A program made the position numbers and the translations under genes. The notes beneath the pieces were generated by a model that worked only from the letters and a program-made list of their open reading frames with translations, did no database searches and had not been told where the DNA came from. From Rhizobiales bacterium CCH10-E5 (GTDB lineage: Bacteria > Pseudomonadota > Alphaproteobacteria > Rhizobiales > Beijerinckiaceae), in assembly GCA_001556125.1 (NCBI GenBank), contig LSIG01000207.1:16001-80000 (forward strand): a stretch of 64,000 bases of DNA, read 5' to 3'. The number at the start of each line of letters is the position of its first letter. The stretch's first letter is position 1. Below, in pieces: positions 7,884-16,090 of this stretch.

Positions 7884-8878
7884 GCGACCGACATGAGCGC
7901 CCTACCCCGCTCCGCCGCCTCGATGCGCTCGCCCAGCCATCTGATCACGGGCACCGGCATCGAATTCCCGATCGCTTCAGTCCGCAGGTTGTCCCGGTCG
8001 ATCTCGGACACTCGCCACGGCAAATCGGTCCAGCCGTCCGGCAGGCCTTGCAGCCGTTCGCGCTCGATCGGAAGGTAGCGCCTGAAGGCACCCTTCTGCA
8101 TCACTCCAACGTCGATTTTGGATCCGTCCCCGGCGAGGACGGTCGCGGCGACGGGGGCGACGTAACCCTGATAGAGATTGAAGGCGAGTGGGTGGATGCC
8201 ATCAGGATCGAAAGCGCGATCAACGCGCTCGGCTTTGCTCGATCCAGGACGCCTTCGAGCACCCTGTCGGTCAAATAGTATCGCGGCGGGATCTCGACCA
8301 GCGGCACGAGGACAGAGGACAACGAACACTCGTTCGCGATGCTGGGGGACGCCGAAGAATTGAGCGTCGAGAACTCGCCAGGCAAGTCGTCCGCGAGGTC
8401 CGGATACCAAGCCGCTGTTAGGCCAGAAGCCGTACTCTCGTGGACCTCGGAGGGGCGCGTTCGCTCCCACCAAAGCTCCAACGAAACAGCCGAAGGGGTT
8501 GTCCCGCTTTCGAAGCACGTCGGGGACGTTCTCCCACACGACGTATCGAAGAGATCCGGAGGGCTGGGCTTTCTCGATTTCCTGGGCAAGTTTGACGAAC
8601 CCCAATGTGAGCTGACCGCGCGCGTCGGCGAGCGAAAGGCGGAGGCCGGCGGCAGAGAAACTCTGGCAGGGCGTCCCGCCGATCAGGACGTCGATCGGCG
8701 GCAGTACGGCGACGTCCATCTGGGTGAAGTCACCAAACAGCGGAACGGCCGGAAAGCGCGCTTCCAGGACCGCACGCGGGAACGGGGCGATCTCGCTGTA
8801 CCACTGAGGCTGCCAGCCGAGCGGCTCCCAGGCGACCGATGCGGCTTCGATGCCGGAGCAGATGCATCCAAATCGCAT
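7880..8878 (-). CDS. DNA (cytosine-5) methyltransferase
   Basis: A 332-residue phage-type C5 methyltransferase. Motif I begins at FGCICSGIEAAS, motif IV is GGTPCQSFSAAG with the nucleophile Cys71, motif VI is VVWENVPD (Glu117), motif VIII is VPQHRERVFVV (about 176-186), and motif X is IGNSMPVPVIRWLG near the C-terminus. The target-recognition region between VIII and IX is short, as in many prophage orphan enzymes. The start is ATG 8878, which shares one base with the stop of the adenine methylase upstream (TGATG), so the pair is co-translated. No cognate restriction gene adjoins it, so it is probably an orphan methylase shielding the element from host nucleases. Confidence 0.92.
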   Translation of the reverse strand: MRFGCICSGIEAASVAWEPLGWQPQWYSEIAPFPRAVLEARFPAVPLFGDFTQMDVAVLPPIDVLIGGTPCQSFSAAGLRLSLADARGQLTLGFVKLAQEIEKAQPSGSLRYVVWENVPDVLRKRDNPFGCFVGALVGANAPLRGPREYGFWPNSGLVSGPRGRLAWRVLDAQFFGVPQHRERVFVVLCPRAAGRDPAAILFDRQGARRRPGSSKAERVDRAFDPDGIHPLAFNLYQGYVAPVAATVLAGDGSKIDVGVMQKGAFRRYLPIERERLQGLPDGWTDLPWRVSEIDRDNLRTEAIGNSMPVPVIRWLGERIEAAERGRALMSVA

Positions 8879-9873
8879 CAAATTAGCTTGCGCTGCTTCG
8901 CCGCGACCGGGCGATTGTAGAGCCGCGGCTTCCTGATTTTCTTGGCCTCAGGCTTGGCCGTTTGCGCCGCGGCCAGAGCCGGGTTGATCCACAGAACCTC
9001 CTGTCGAATTTTCCCGGTCTGATCCCGAGCGCCGAATTCGATCCGCTTCCAATTGTGCAGCGCCTCGTCGTAGAGCGAGCTGGCGTACCCCGACAGGCAG
9101 ACCATGCCCTTCAGACCGCGCAACACCGTCAGCAGCCGTTCGTGATCCTCGCGGGTCATTTCCGCGCTGTAGCCCTTCTCCGCCGTCCCCCTGGTTTCGA
9201 ACAAATAGGGCGGGTCGACATAATGCACGGTCGATGGGGCGTCATGATCGAGCAGAACATCAATCGCCGGCTTGCATTCGATGATCACGCCGAGAAGGCG
9301 ATATGAGACGGCGTCGAGAAACTCCGGATACCCCCGCCAATCGTGGGCAGGCACCCGTCCGACGCTGCTGTTGTTCCGAAAGCTCGTAGCCCGCGCAGTG
9401 TCACGATGGACTTGCGGGGAATACGACATTGACTGCCGGACAAGCGTCCTACGTGCGCGCTCGACGAGATCGTCTGCTGGCGCGGGATCGTGAGCCGCTA
9501 GATATTCCGCCCGGGAATAGGGCGTCAGCCGCACGGCTCTCACAAGATCAATGCCGTATTTCCAATCGCGGACGACGCGGTAGAGATTGACGATGTCATC
9601 GTCGACGTCGTTGAGGACTTCCACAGGAGACGGCTTCTTTTTGATCAGCAGGCTCGCCGCTCCGCCGAAAACCTCGGTGTAGCAATGATGCGGAACATCG
9701 ATTTGGCGGATGATGTCTTCAGCCATGGCGAATTTGCCGCCATACCAGCGTAGCAGCGCCCGGTGATATCTCGGCCAGCTCGCCTCGATCTCCTCGGGCG
9801 TCCAGCCCGCGCCATGCATAAAGGCATCGATCTTGGGGGTATGCTCTGGCCAGATGTTGTTCATCAAAGACAT
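8878..9873 (-). CDS. DNA adenine methyltransferase, D12/Dam class
   Basis: A 331-residue D12-class N6-adenine methyltransferase. The SAM-binding motif is near residues 41-72 (LLRWYGGKFAMAEDI then YTEVFGGAASLL), and the catalytic motif DPPY is at 220-223 (VHYVDPPYLFETRG). The spacing and order match Dam/phage T4-like enzymes. It is transcribed just before the C5 methylase and overlaps it by one base. Neither has an adjacent nuclease, which fits orphan protection of a mobile element. The recognition site cannot be told from sequence. Confidence 0.9.
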   Translation of the reverse strand: MSLMNNIWPEHTPKIDAFMHGAGWTPEEIEASWPRYHRALLRWYGGKFAMAEDIIRQIDVPHHCYTEVFGGAASLLIKKKPSPVEVLNDVDDDIVNLYRVVRDWKYGIDLVRAVRLTPYSRAEYLAAHDPAPADDLVERARRTLVRQSMSYSPQVHRDTARATSFRNNSSVGRVPAHDWRGYPEFLDAVSYRLLGVIIECKPAIDVLLDHDAPSTVHYVDPPYLFETRGTAEKGYSAEMTREDHERLLTVLRGLKGMVCLSGYASSLYDEALHNWKRIEFGARDQTGKIRQEVLWINPALAAAQTAKPEAKKIRKPRLYNRPVAAKQRKLI

Positions 9874-9935
9874 TGCGGATCCATGGGCGGCTCGTCGGGC
9901 ATCGATCGATAGACCAGGCCGTTTTCTGTGACGCG

Positions 9936-9967
9936 AACCGGATCGCTCGCATTTGAGCGATCCGGTT
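9936..9967. repeat. 13-bp perfect inverted repeat between two minus-strand genes
   Basis: AACCGGATCGCTC (9936-9948) pairs perfectly with GAGCGATCCGGTT (9955-9967) across a six-base loop. It lies between the stop of the 9985-10572 gene and the start of the adenine methylase. No T-run follows on either strand, so it is not a classical terminator; it could be an operator for the methylase pair, an mRNA-processing hairpin or a Rho-assisted stop. Confidence 0.6.
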
Positions 9968-9984
9968 GGGACTGGTGAGTTCGC

Positions 9985-10572
9985 TCAGTGGCAGGTGGCC
10001 GACACCGGCACGGCGGCGCCGCGAGGGCCGGTGGTCATCCCCTTACCCTTACCGGCCGCCTCCAACCCCTTGATGGTGACCGCGCTGCGCTGGGCCTTGT
10101 CGAGCTTAGGCCAGTGTACGCCGCACTGGTCATGCGCGGCATAGATCCGGCTCGCCGGGATGCCGAGGTCTTTGGCAGTCCAGGAGACGCAGCCGATTTC
10201 TGCGGTCCTGCGGACGATCCGATCGGCCTCGTCCTGAGGGACGGTCTTGAGCGTGCCCTCCATTCGGCGGCCACGGCAGATCAGCTGCACGATGTCGCCC
10301 GGGCTTCTCATCGACCACATTTCGACGGCGGCGTGAAAGCCTTTTTCGCGGGCCAACTTCAACACGCGGATCGGGTGCGGCTGACCGTAAACTTTGGCGA
10401 TCAGCGCAGGCAGTTCAGAGCGGCGGATGCCCGCTGGATCGGCGATGTCAACGAGGTCGCGGTCGGTTTCGTCTTCGAACCGTTCGCCGTCGATGACGAT
10501 AAAACCCGGCCCGCGCGAGACGGCGAAGAAGGGCTCGGGGAAGGGCTTCGGGCGGGTGCTGGACATCAACAT
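9985..10572 (-). CDS. Hypothetical protein, element cargo
   Basis: A 195-residue soluble protein with no domain I can name. It starts MLMSSTRPKPFPEPFFAVSRG, then GFIVIDGERFEDETD, and has a Gly/Lys-rich end (LEAAGKGKGMTTGPRG). A helical middle (LIAKVYGQPHPIRVLKLAREKGF) precedes CVSWTAKDLGIPASRIY, which could be a helix-turn-helix, but weakly. It is co-oriented with the two methylases downstream and separated from them by the inverted repeat at 9936-9967. Confidence 0.5.
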   Translation of the reverse strand: MLMSSTRPKPFPEPFFAVSRGPGFIVIDGERFEDETDRDLVDIADPAGIRRSELPALIAKVYGQPHPIRVLKLAREKGFHAAVEMWSMRSPGDIVQLICRGRRMEGTLKTVPQDEADRIVRRTAEIGCVSWTAKDLGIPASRIYAAHDQCGVHWPKLDKAQRSAVTIKGLEAAGKGKGMTTGPRGAAVPVSATCH

Positions 10573-10913
10573 GTGGGTGCATCCTGGGTGTGCCGCGACC
10601 GGGATTGACCGCGCTTGTCCAGAAATGATGCCACTCGATTTCGTGTTGAAAAGAGCGCCTGCCCGCCGCGAGGGGCTCGAAAGGGCTGCTTTGGCGGGGT
10701 CTGGAGGGGGGGTCTACAGAGCGAAAAAGGCCTCCCGTTAACCAACACGAAAATTTTTCAACACCCATGGGCAGGGAGGTCGAAATCGGCGCGATTTCGG
10801 GTCGGAGCCGCCAAAAGATGGTTAGCGATTCGTTACCGATTCGGTCTGGGCCATGATGGCCCGGCAGCATTTCCGCATTGTCGGATGCGGCGGGTGGGTG
10901 TCCCGTCACGGCT
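10573..10913. other. Divergent intergenic region, no gene seen
   Basis: About 340 bp between the minus-strand 9985-10572 gene and the plus-strand 10914 gene. It has a short AT-rich stretch (AACACGAAAATTTTTCAACAC near 10741-10761) and a palindromic GAAATCGGCGCGATTTC (10781-10797), both suitable for divergent promoters or an operator. I see no convincing coding sequence or RNA gene. Confidence 0.45.
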
Positions 10914-11537
10914 ATGGCAGGTATCGAAATCCTCATCGACGCGCAGTCATTCGAGCGCGCCGCCGACGGTCACGTCGCGCGGGAAATCCTGCCGCGCCTC
11001 GTGCGCGCATTGAACGACGTCGCTGCTGCGGCGAAGATCGACGTCGTGGACGCGATCAAGACCGAGCTCGACAACCCCTCCCCGTTCACGGTCTCGGGTG
11101 TCGCCGTCTTCAAGGCCAAGCCGTCGGCAAACCGCGATCCCGACGCGGTCGTCTTCATCCGCGATCGGCAAGCCGAGTATCTGGACCTGATCGTCAACAC
11201 CGGCGTCCGGCGCGCCGGCGATCCGGCAACGACGCGCTTGGGCCCGTTGATCCCGGGCAAGGACGCGAAGTTGAACGCCCAAGGCAACCTTCCTCGCGGC
11301 TATGTCGCCAGGCAGCTGCGCAAGAAGAACGTGGCGTGGGTGACGCTGACGCCTGGCCAGCCCCCTGCCCTCGTCGAGAACACGAAGTCCGGCTTGAAGG
11401 TGCTCGCGCTGATCGTGCGGGAGGCGCACTACGACAAAGTCCACTTGCCGTTCTTCGACATCGTCGAGCAAGCCGTGTCGCGCGAATGGCCGAAGGCGGC
11501 CGCCCGCGCCTTGGAGCGCGCGGCCAGCGCTACGTAA
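10914..11537 (+). CDS. Phage tail-type (minor tail/completion) protein, tentative
   Basis: A 207-residue protein starting MAGIEILIDAQSFERAADGH. The N-terminal half, REILPRLVRALNDVAAAAKIDVVDAIKTEL then FTVSGVAVFKAKPS and AVVFIRD, resembles minor tail protein Z/tail-completion proteins of tailed phages, in which a long helix precedes a beta domain. The C-terminus is helical (FFDIVEQAVSREWPKAAARALERA). ATG 10914 is preferred to the TTG at 10878. No other head or tail genes surround it except possibly the convergent 11530-12732 gene, so it would be a phage relic or have been recruited to another role. Low confidence in function. Confidence 0.5.
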   Translation: MAGIEILIDAQSFERAADGHVAREILPRLVRALNDVAAAAKIDVVDAIKTELDNPSPFTVSGVAVFKAKPSANRDPDAVVFIRDRQAEYLDLIVNTGVRRAGDPATTRLGPLIPGKDAKLNAQGNLPRGYVARQLRKKNVAWVTLTPGQPPALVENTKSGLKVLALIVREAHYDKVHLPFFDIVEQAVSREWPKAAARALERAASAT

Positions 11538-12732
11538 TGAAGAGCGGTTGCCAGGAACTCATGCGGCGGGGATCGAAAGACAGCCCCGCCTCCAACCCGG
11601 GTAGAATGACGCCGACGCCGCCGCTGCCAGGATTGCCGACATAAGTGACGTAGCCGGCCGGCGGGGAGCCGCCGCCGATCGTCATTGTCGACCAGGTCAC
11701 GCCTGCGTCGACAGTCGCCAGGAAGCCACCGCCCACTGGCCTTGCGGTGGCGAACAGGTTCGCATGCTGGAGCAGAAATGCGGACGCGCCGGTGCCTCCG
11801 CCTGCGGGCGTGACGGAACGCACCAGGTCACCGTCGTAGTCCCGGAACTCCAAGGTGCTCGCACCGCTGGGCATGCGGATCAGGCCGTCCATCGCGACCG
11901 TCTCCGGCGGGGAGATGCCGCCCGTTGTCAGCGCCGTGCCGGACTGAAGGTTTGGCCAAGACTGCGAGGCCTCAATGACGAATTCGCCTGAGGGCACGTC
12001 ACCCGCGTCCAGGTATTGAAGGGCATCGATCGTGCCCGACCGCAGCTGATCGCTGAACCCGACGTAGTCGATGGTGCCGGCGCTGAAATTCAGGATGCCC
12101 TGATTGACGTACTCATAGATCGACACGACGTGGCGCGAGCAGCGGCCGCTCGCGATCTCGACGATGCCGGTGGACGGCCCGACCTCGATTTCCCGGGTGC
12201 TGACGCTGGCCGGGCGACGGCTGATGCCACCCCGGACGGTCCACAGGCCATTGATCGCGGCCCCGGATGCCGACCAAGCAAAGGCCCGCGCGCGGGTATC
12301 GACGGTCAGCGGCCGCCTCCAGGGCGTGAAGGTTACGGGCACGACGCCGGCACCGGGAACGACGCGGTAGCACATGGGCTTCGCGCCATCGTCGATCGCG
12401 TCGATCTTGCAGCGAACGTTGCGGCCGCCGCTGGCCGCGAGGATGGTGCGAGGGTTCGTTCCGGAGGCCATCGTCGTGGCGTTCGGGACGAAATACACCG
12501 CGTCCCTGGCGAGGAAAACGCTGAGGTTGGCGCCGGTGTCGATGTCGGCGCCGACATCCCCGGTACCCAGGTCATAGGGTGTCAGACGACGCCCGCCCGT
12601 GATCGTGAGCACCTTAAGCGCGAGGTCGGGCGAGATGTGATGCGGCGACGTCCCGAGCGGAGGCAGGGTCTTCGTAAAGGGCTGGACCCTCCCCCTTGGC
12701 GCTGCGCCTGGAGCCGGTCGCCTGCGGACCAT
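11530..12732 (-). CDS. Hypothetical beta-rich protein, possibly phage/structural
   Basis: A 400-residue protein rich in Gly, Thr, Ser and Val, with repeated beta-strand-like segments (GADIDTGANLSVFLARDAVYFVPN, YVGFSDQLRSGTIDALQYLDAGD, SFDPRRMSSWQPLFIT at the end). The composition and the lack of enzyme motifs fit a phage tail/appendage or surface protein. It overlaps the 3' end of the convergent tail-type gene by 8 bp. I choose ATG 12732; a GTG lies one codon upstream. No signal peptide is evident. Confidence 0.5.
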   Translation of the reverse strand: MVRRRPAPGAAPRGRVQPFTKTLPPLGTSPHHISPDLALKVLTITGGRRLTPYDLGTGDVGADIDTGANLSVFLARDAVYFVPNATTMASGTNPRTILAASGGRNVRCKIDAIDDGAKPMCYRVVPGAGVVPVTFTPWRRPLTVDTRARAFAWSASGAAINGLWTVRGGISRRPASVSTREIEVGPSTGIVEIASGRCSRHVVSIYEYVNQGILNFSAGTIDYVGFSDQLRSGTIDALQYLDAGDVPSGEFVIEASQSWPNLQSGTALTTGGISPPETVAMDGLIRMPSGASTLEFRDYDGDLVRSVTPAGGGTGASAFLLQHANLFATARPVGGGFLATVDAGVTWSTMTIGGGSPPAGYVTYVGNPGSGGVGVILPGLEAGLSFDPRRMSSWQPLFIT

Positions 12733-12869
12733 CACGACTTGGCGGTGTGAAGGAAACTTCCTGCACGGCCTCTACCCGATCGTGCGTGTCGGACCGGACC
12801 TGCATTTCCGGATCGTGGGTCCGTCCTAGGCCAAGTCTGGCGGGTTAACTATCCCCGGGAGGAGATAGG

Positions 12870-14636
12870 TCACTGCATCGTCGAAGGGCTGGAATAGCGG
12901 TCCCGGGAGACCTGGGAGCGGTGTTTCTTCGCCAAGCGCTTCTTACGTTCCTGAGCGTACCAAGGATCCTCGGTCGGGACGAAACGCCCCATCCACGCGT
13001 TGTTGAAATTCTCCCAGCTGCTTCGCTCGTCGCGGTACATCTCGAACAGCACTTTCCCGACGCTTCGACCGTAAAGAGGCCAGAGAAGGTTCTCCAGCTC
13101 GCCTGGCACCCGCGAGAGCTTTTTCGTCTCTCCACGCTCGAAGGCCTTCTGGCGACGCTCGCTCTCCGCCTGGTCGTAAGACGGTCGGGTACGGCAGTCG
13201 ATGACCTCGACATAGTCCTCGTCCGACCCCCTCCGACCCCTTCCGCTGACCTCGGTTTCGGACCCTTCGCCGACCCCCCCGACCCCCCTGCACCCCTTAT
13301 GTGGAATGTCAGGACGAATAACGTCGATATTGCAGTGGGTTACGACCGAATTTTCGATGACGGTCTCGGCGGCTCTTTTCGAGGCCTCGTACGCCTGCCG
13401 GGCGCGGGTCTCGTACCGCTGGATCTCCTCGTCCATGATCTCGCGCAACTCTCCCTCGAACCGCGCTTGGACGATGAACGAATCGTGGATGGGCAAGCAT
13501 ACGATCCCGATCCTGTTGCAGGCCTTCACGACCCGCATCGCCAGTTCCGCATCATCGTGCATCAGGCTGATCCCGACGTCCGCGCCAATGTCTTGGGCGA
13601 TGACGGGGTTCTTGGCGATGACGGCGTCGACCACGGCCCGGGTCTGGGCCCAATCGAGCGGCCATGCGGTGCCATCGCGGCTGCTGCTCTTCAGTAGAGC
13701 GGCCACCGCCTGCGACAAGGTGCGGGCGTTTAAGGCCACCAGCAAGGCCCTCTTGGAGATGGAGCGATCGACATTGGGCAAATCGTACGGGTCGAAGTCC
13801 AGGGTCCGGCCCCGCTTCGCATAGAGCATGCGCGGATGCAGCGATTGATAATCGAGCTCTACGACCGCCTCGCCGTCGATCAGCAGGTCCGCGCGCCTGC
13901 TCGCCGGCAAATTCTGGCCCCACCAGTAGATGCGACCGCCCATATTCCATTTGCCGCGGCTGAAGACCCTGTAAAAGACGGGCGCGTCGGTCATCCGAAC
14001 GACGGCGCCATCGACAGTCAGCAGGCTTCCCTCGATGACGACGCCTTCCCCGGGCAGTTCGACGCGTGTCCGCGCCATTGCCTTGTTCAGGATTTCAAGA
14101 TCCCGCCGCATCGCGATCGTCTGCGCCGTGTCCCGGTAGTCCACGGAGTCCCCGCGCTCGTCGCGCATGCGCAAGGTCTCGCGGACACAGTATTCGAAGC
14201 CGACGCCGGCGAAGGCGGCCAGGAGGTTGTCAGTTGCCTTGAAGCGGGACTGGCGACCGGTGCGGCGATGGTCGCCGGGCTTGGCGCGCTCTTCCTCAAT
14301 CAGGCCCAGCGCCAAAAGCTCGTCGACGATATCGACGATACGGTCGTAGGAATAAGCGGTGCCCTGGTATCGACGGACTGGCCGATAAAATTCCCGCCGA
14401 CGGGAATACGAAACCCATTCCCCGCCGCGGCCGGCCAAAACCGCCGCCGCCATCATGCTGCGCGCTGCGTCGTCGTAACGCCCGTCCCCGGATCCCTGCC
14501 AGCCAGCCGCGGCCGCTGCCGCCTTGGGCACGCGCCAGTGGAAATCGAGCGGCCTGTCCCGGCCGGGGATGACGATGCCATCCGCCTCAGCCTGGGCCTG
14601 CTCGATCTGCTCGATGATGTCGGCGGTGAATTCCAT
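12870..14636 (-). CDS. Family-A-like nucleotidyl polymerase (putative element replicase)
   Basis: A 588-residue protein with hallmarks of the PolA/T7-RNAP palm. Residues 221-245 (FYRVFSRGKWNMGGRIYWWG then LPASRR) precede motif A, VVELDYQSLHPRMLYA with Asp262. A motif-B-like helix follows (RSISKRALLVALNA, Lys295), then motif C, CLPIHDSFIVQ with His384-Asp385, as in T7 RNA polymerase and PolA. There is no 3'-5' exonuclease domain. The N-terminus (about 90-135) looks like a winged helix, and the C-terminal 140 residues are charged and unassigned. Its product could copy element DNA or prime replication. Iteron-like repeats lie about 340 bp upstream. The template, the nucleotide type and activity are not deducible. 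Confidence 0.65.
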   Translation of the reverse strand: MEFTADIIEQIEQAQAEADGIVIPGRDRPLDFHWRVPKAAAAAAGWQGSGDGRYDDAARSMMAAAVLAGRGGEWVSYSRRREFYRPVRRYQGTAYSYDRIVDIVDELLALGLIEEERAKPGDHRRTGRQSRFKATDNLLAAFAGVGFEYCVRETLRMRDERGDSVDYRDTAQTIAMRRDLEILNKAMARTRVELPGEGVVIEGSLLTVDGAVVRMTDAPVFYRVFSRGKWNMGGRIYWWGQNLPASRRADLLIDGEAVVELDYQSLHPRMLYAKRGRTLDFDPYDLPNVDRSISKRALLVALNARTLSQAVAALLKSSSRDGTAWPLDWAQTRAVVDAVIAKNPVIAQDIGADVGISLMHDDAELAMRVVKACNRIGIVCLPIHDSFIVQARFEGELREIMDEEIQRYETRARQAYEASKRAAETVIENSVVTHCNIDVIRPDIPHKGCRGVGGVGEGSETEVSGRGRRGSDEDYVEVIDCRTRPSYDQAESERRQKAFERGETKKLSRVPGELENLLWPLYGRSVGKVLFEMYRDERSSWENFNNAWMGRFVPTEDPWYAQERKKRLAKKHRSQVSRDRYSSPSTMQ

Positions 14637-15197
14637 TCCAGGGAAGCTACCCTGCAGGCCCGCGATCCAAAAGAGGAAATCGACGGCTATGTCCCTGACA
14701 ACAAAGGGCTATCTTGGCGTCGAGGCAAAGGCGACGCGTTGCCCATGAAATTGCGATTTGGCCCATAATCCAGCCATGCAGACAGACCGGTCGGGGTATC
14801 TACAACCCCCAGGTTCTTGGGCTGCTGGAAGGGGCGTTCTGGTGCCATAAGAAGGCCATTACAAACGCTGCGAAATGTAACTCGCCCGCTTACAGGGCCA
14901 TGGCGGGGATTGGGTGCCGGTCATGGGCATGCAGCACTCATCGGTGCGTTACACCAATGAGGCGATTTCCCCATGATTTTGCCATGGACGGCCCATGATT
15001 TTGCCATGGACGGCCCATGATTTTGCCATGGACGGCCCATGATCCCCATGAAACGCCCCATCAGGCCGAATTTCGATTTCATGGGCTTCCATGGGCTTTT
15101 CATGGGGAAATCGACCGATCGAGGCTGACCGTCAACGAAGCCGGCGTTGGTCCCTCGACCCGCCGGCAAGACCGAATCGGTGCGCGTCGGAATGCCG
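14637..15197. other. Intergenic region with iteron-like repeats; candidate origin/control region
   Basis: About 560 bp upstream of the polymerase-like gene with no convincing coding sequence; short frames here mostly translate the repeats. It holds three tandem 22-bp repeats (14972-15037) and, on both sides of about 15040-15110, many CATGGG/CCATG motifs, including CCATGGGCTTTTCATGGGG. This concentration beside a polymerase gene suggests an origin or operator region, but no Rep-type initiator was recognised. Confidence 0.45.
14972..15037 (+). repeat. Three perfect 22-bp direct repeats (iteron-like)
   Basis: The 22-bp unit, starting CATGATTTTGCC and ending ATGGACGGCC, is repeated three times exactly with no spacer (14972-14993, 14994-15015, 15016-15037); a fourth, degenerate CATGATCCCCATG follows. 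A 22-bp period is about two helical turns, typical of iterons bound by an initiator or regulator. Each unit contains the palindrome CCATGG. Confidence 0.9.
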
Positions 15198-15668
15198 TCA
15201 AGCGTGGGCGGCCAAGTCCGCCGCAGCCGCCCGCGCCTTCTCCGCTCCGACACGGGACCGGTACTGGTCACCCCTCCACCACCATGTCCTACAAAAGAAG
15301 ATCCTCCGGCACTGGATGGGTTCGCGCAGGACCGCCAAGCGACGCGCCTCTGCAGGCGTCACGCTCTTGGAGCACAGGGCGATCTGGTTCGCGACCGCGA
15401 CGGCGTCGTACGCCCTGTCATAGGCCCGATGCCAGCGAAGCTCCGGCGAACCGTCACGATGGTAAAGGCCGGTCGGCTGGAGAACCTCGTGGCCGGGATC
15501 GAGCCGTTCCAGGACCGTGATCAGCATCTTCAGCTGTGCCATCCTGCCGGCGTCCTGCGCGTCCCGCTCCGCCTTCGCGATGGCGACCTGGCGGCTACTC
15601 CAGTCGATCCATGCTTGCGCCGATCGGTTCGCGTTCTTAATCGCCTCGCCGATTGCCGCGAAATCCAT
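15198..15668 (-). CDS. Hypothetical protein
   Basis: A 156-residue, mostly helical, charged protein: MDFAAIGEAIKNANRSAQAWIDWSS, then a long helix AIAKAERDAQDAGRMAQLKMLITVLERL. The C-terminal third (RRIFFCRTWWWRGDQYRSRV) looks different from the rest and could come from a frameshift or be non-native. No function is recognised. It is upstream of the repeat region and on the same strand as the polymerase-like gene. Confidence 0.5.
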   Translation of the reverse strand: MDFAAIGEAIKNANRSAQAWIDWSSRQVAIAKAERDAQDAGRMAQLKMLITVLERLDPGHEVLQPTGLYHRDGSPELRWHRAYDRAYDAVAVANQIALCSKSVTPAEARRLAVLREPIQCRRIFFCRTWWWRGDQYRSRVGAEKARAAAADLAAHA

Positions 15669-15824
15669 GATGCTCGCCTCTCTTCGAAGTATATCGGCGC
15701 AAATACGCCAACTCGATAAAGACTAGCAGGGTCGAATTACCATCTAGTGGACCCGATCACGGCAATGGATTCCATCGTACAACGCAACGTTAACCGTGAT
15801 AATCTGTCCCTCGGAAAGCAATGT

Positions 15825-15847
15825 GCCGCCCTTGTGGGGCGGCACGG
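15825..15847 (-). terminator. Hairpin downstream of the mobilization operon
   Basis: GTGCCGCCC (15825-15833) and GGGCGGCAC (15839-15847) form a perfect 9-bp GC-rich stem. On the minus strand it is followed by ATTGCTTTCC, a weak U-tract. It sits about 30 bp after the stop of the 15875-16090 gene and would end transcription of the relaxase operon. Confidence 0.6.
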
Positions 15848-15874
15848 GAGGGAGCGACTGCGACCGTAGCCCGG

Positions 15875-16090
15875 TCAGCCTAGATACGTGTCCGGCGGGC
15901 CGACATAGCCCTCATCGAGATGCCAGACGTCGTCGTAGATCGAATAGTAGACGCGCCTAGCCTCCTGAAGCTCGCGCAGCGCCTGCAATAGGGCTTTGGT
16001 GCCCGGGCCCGGCTGGAGCCCCAGGATCTTGCGGAGCGCGCGGCGCGAGCGCGGCCCCCTATCGAGCTCTGCAATGATGGCAGCCTTCAT
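15875..16090 (-). CDS. Small winged-helix-like protein at the end of the relaxase operon
   Basis: A 71-residue protein, MKAAIIAELDRGPRSRRALRKIL then TKALLQALRELQEARRVYYS and DDVWHLDEGYVG. The pattern of helix, helix, recognition-like helix and beta hairpin resembles a winged helix-turn-helix. ATG 16090 overlaps the relaxase stop by 4 bp, so it is co-translated with it. It could regulate the mobilization genes or bind near oriT; both are inference. Confidence 0.6.
   Translation of the reverse strand: MKAAIIAELDRGPRSRRALRKILGLQPGPGTKALLQALRELQEARRVYYSIYDDVWHLDEGYVGPPDTYLG

Noticed and set aside
14972..15037. Tandem repeats as a CRISPR array
   Set aside because: The three 22-bp units abut with no spacers, and there are no cas genes in the window.
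14921..15271. Minus-strand frame covering the 22-bp repeats
   Set aside because: Its middle merely translates the repeat (repeated MGRPWQNHGP-like segments); more likely a non-coding control region.
15669..15824. Possible small RNA or riboswitch
   Set aside because: No conserved riboswitch core or promoter-terminator pair; only the terminator-like hairpin at 15825.
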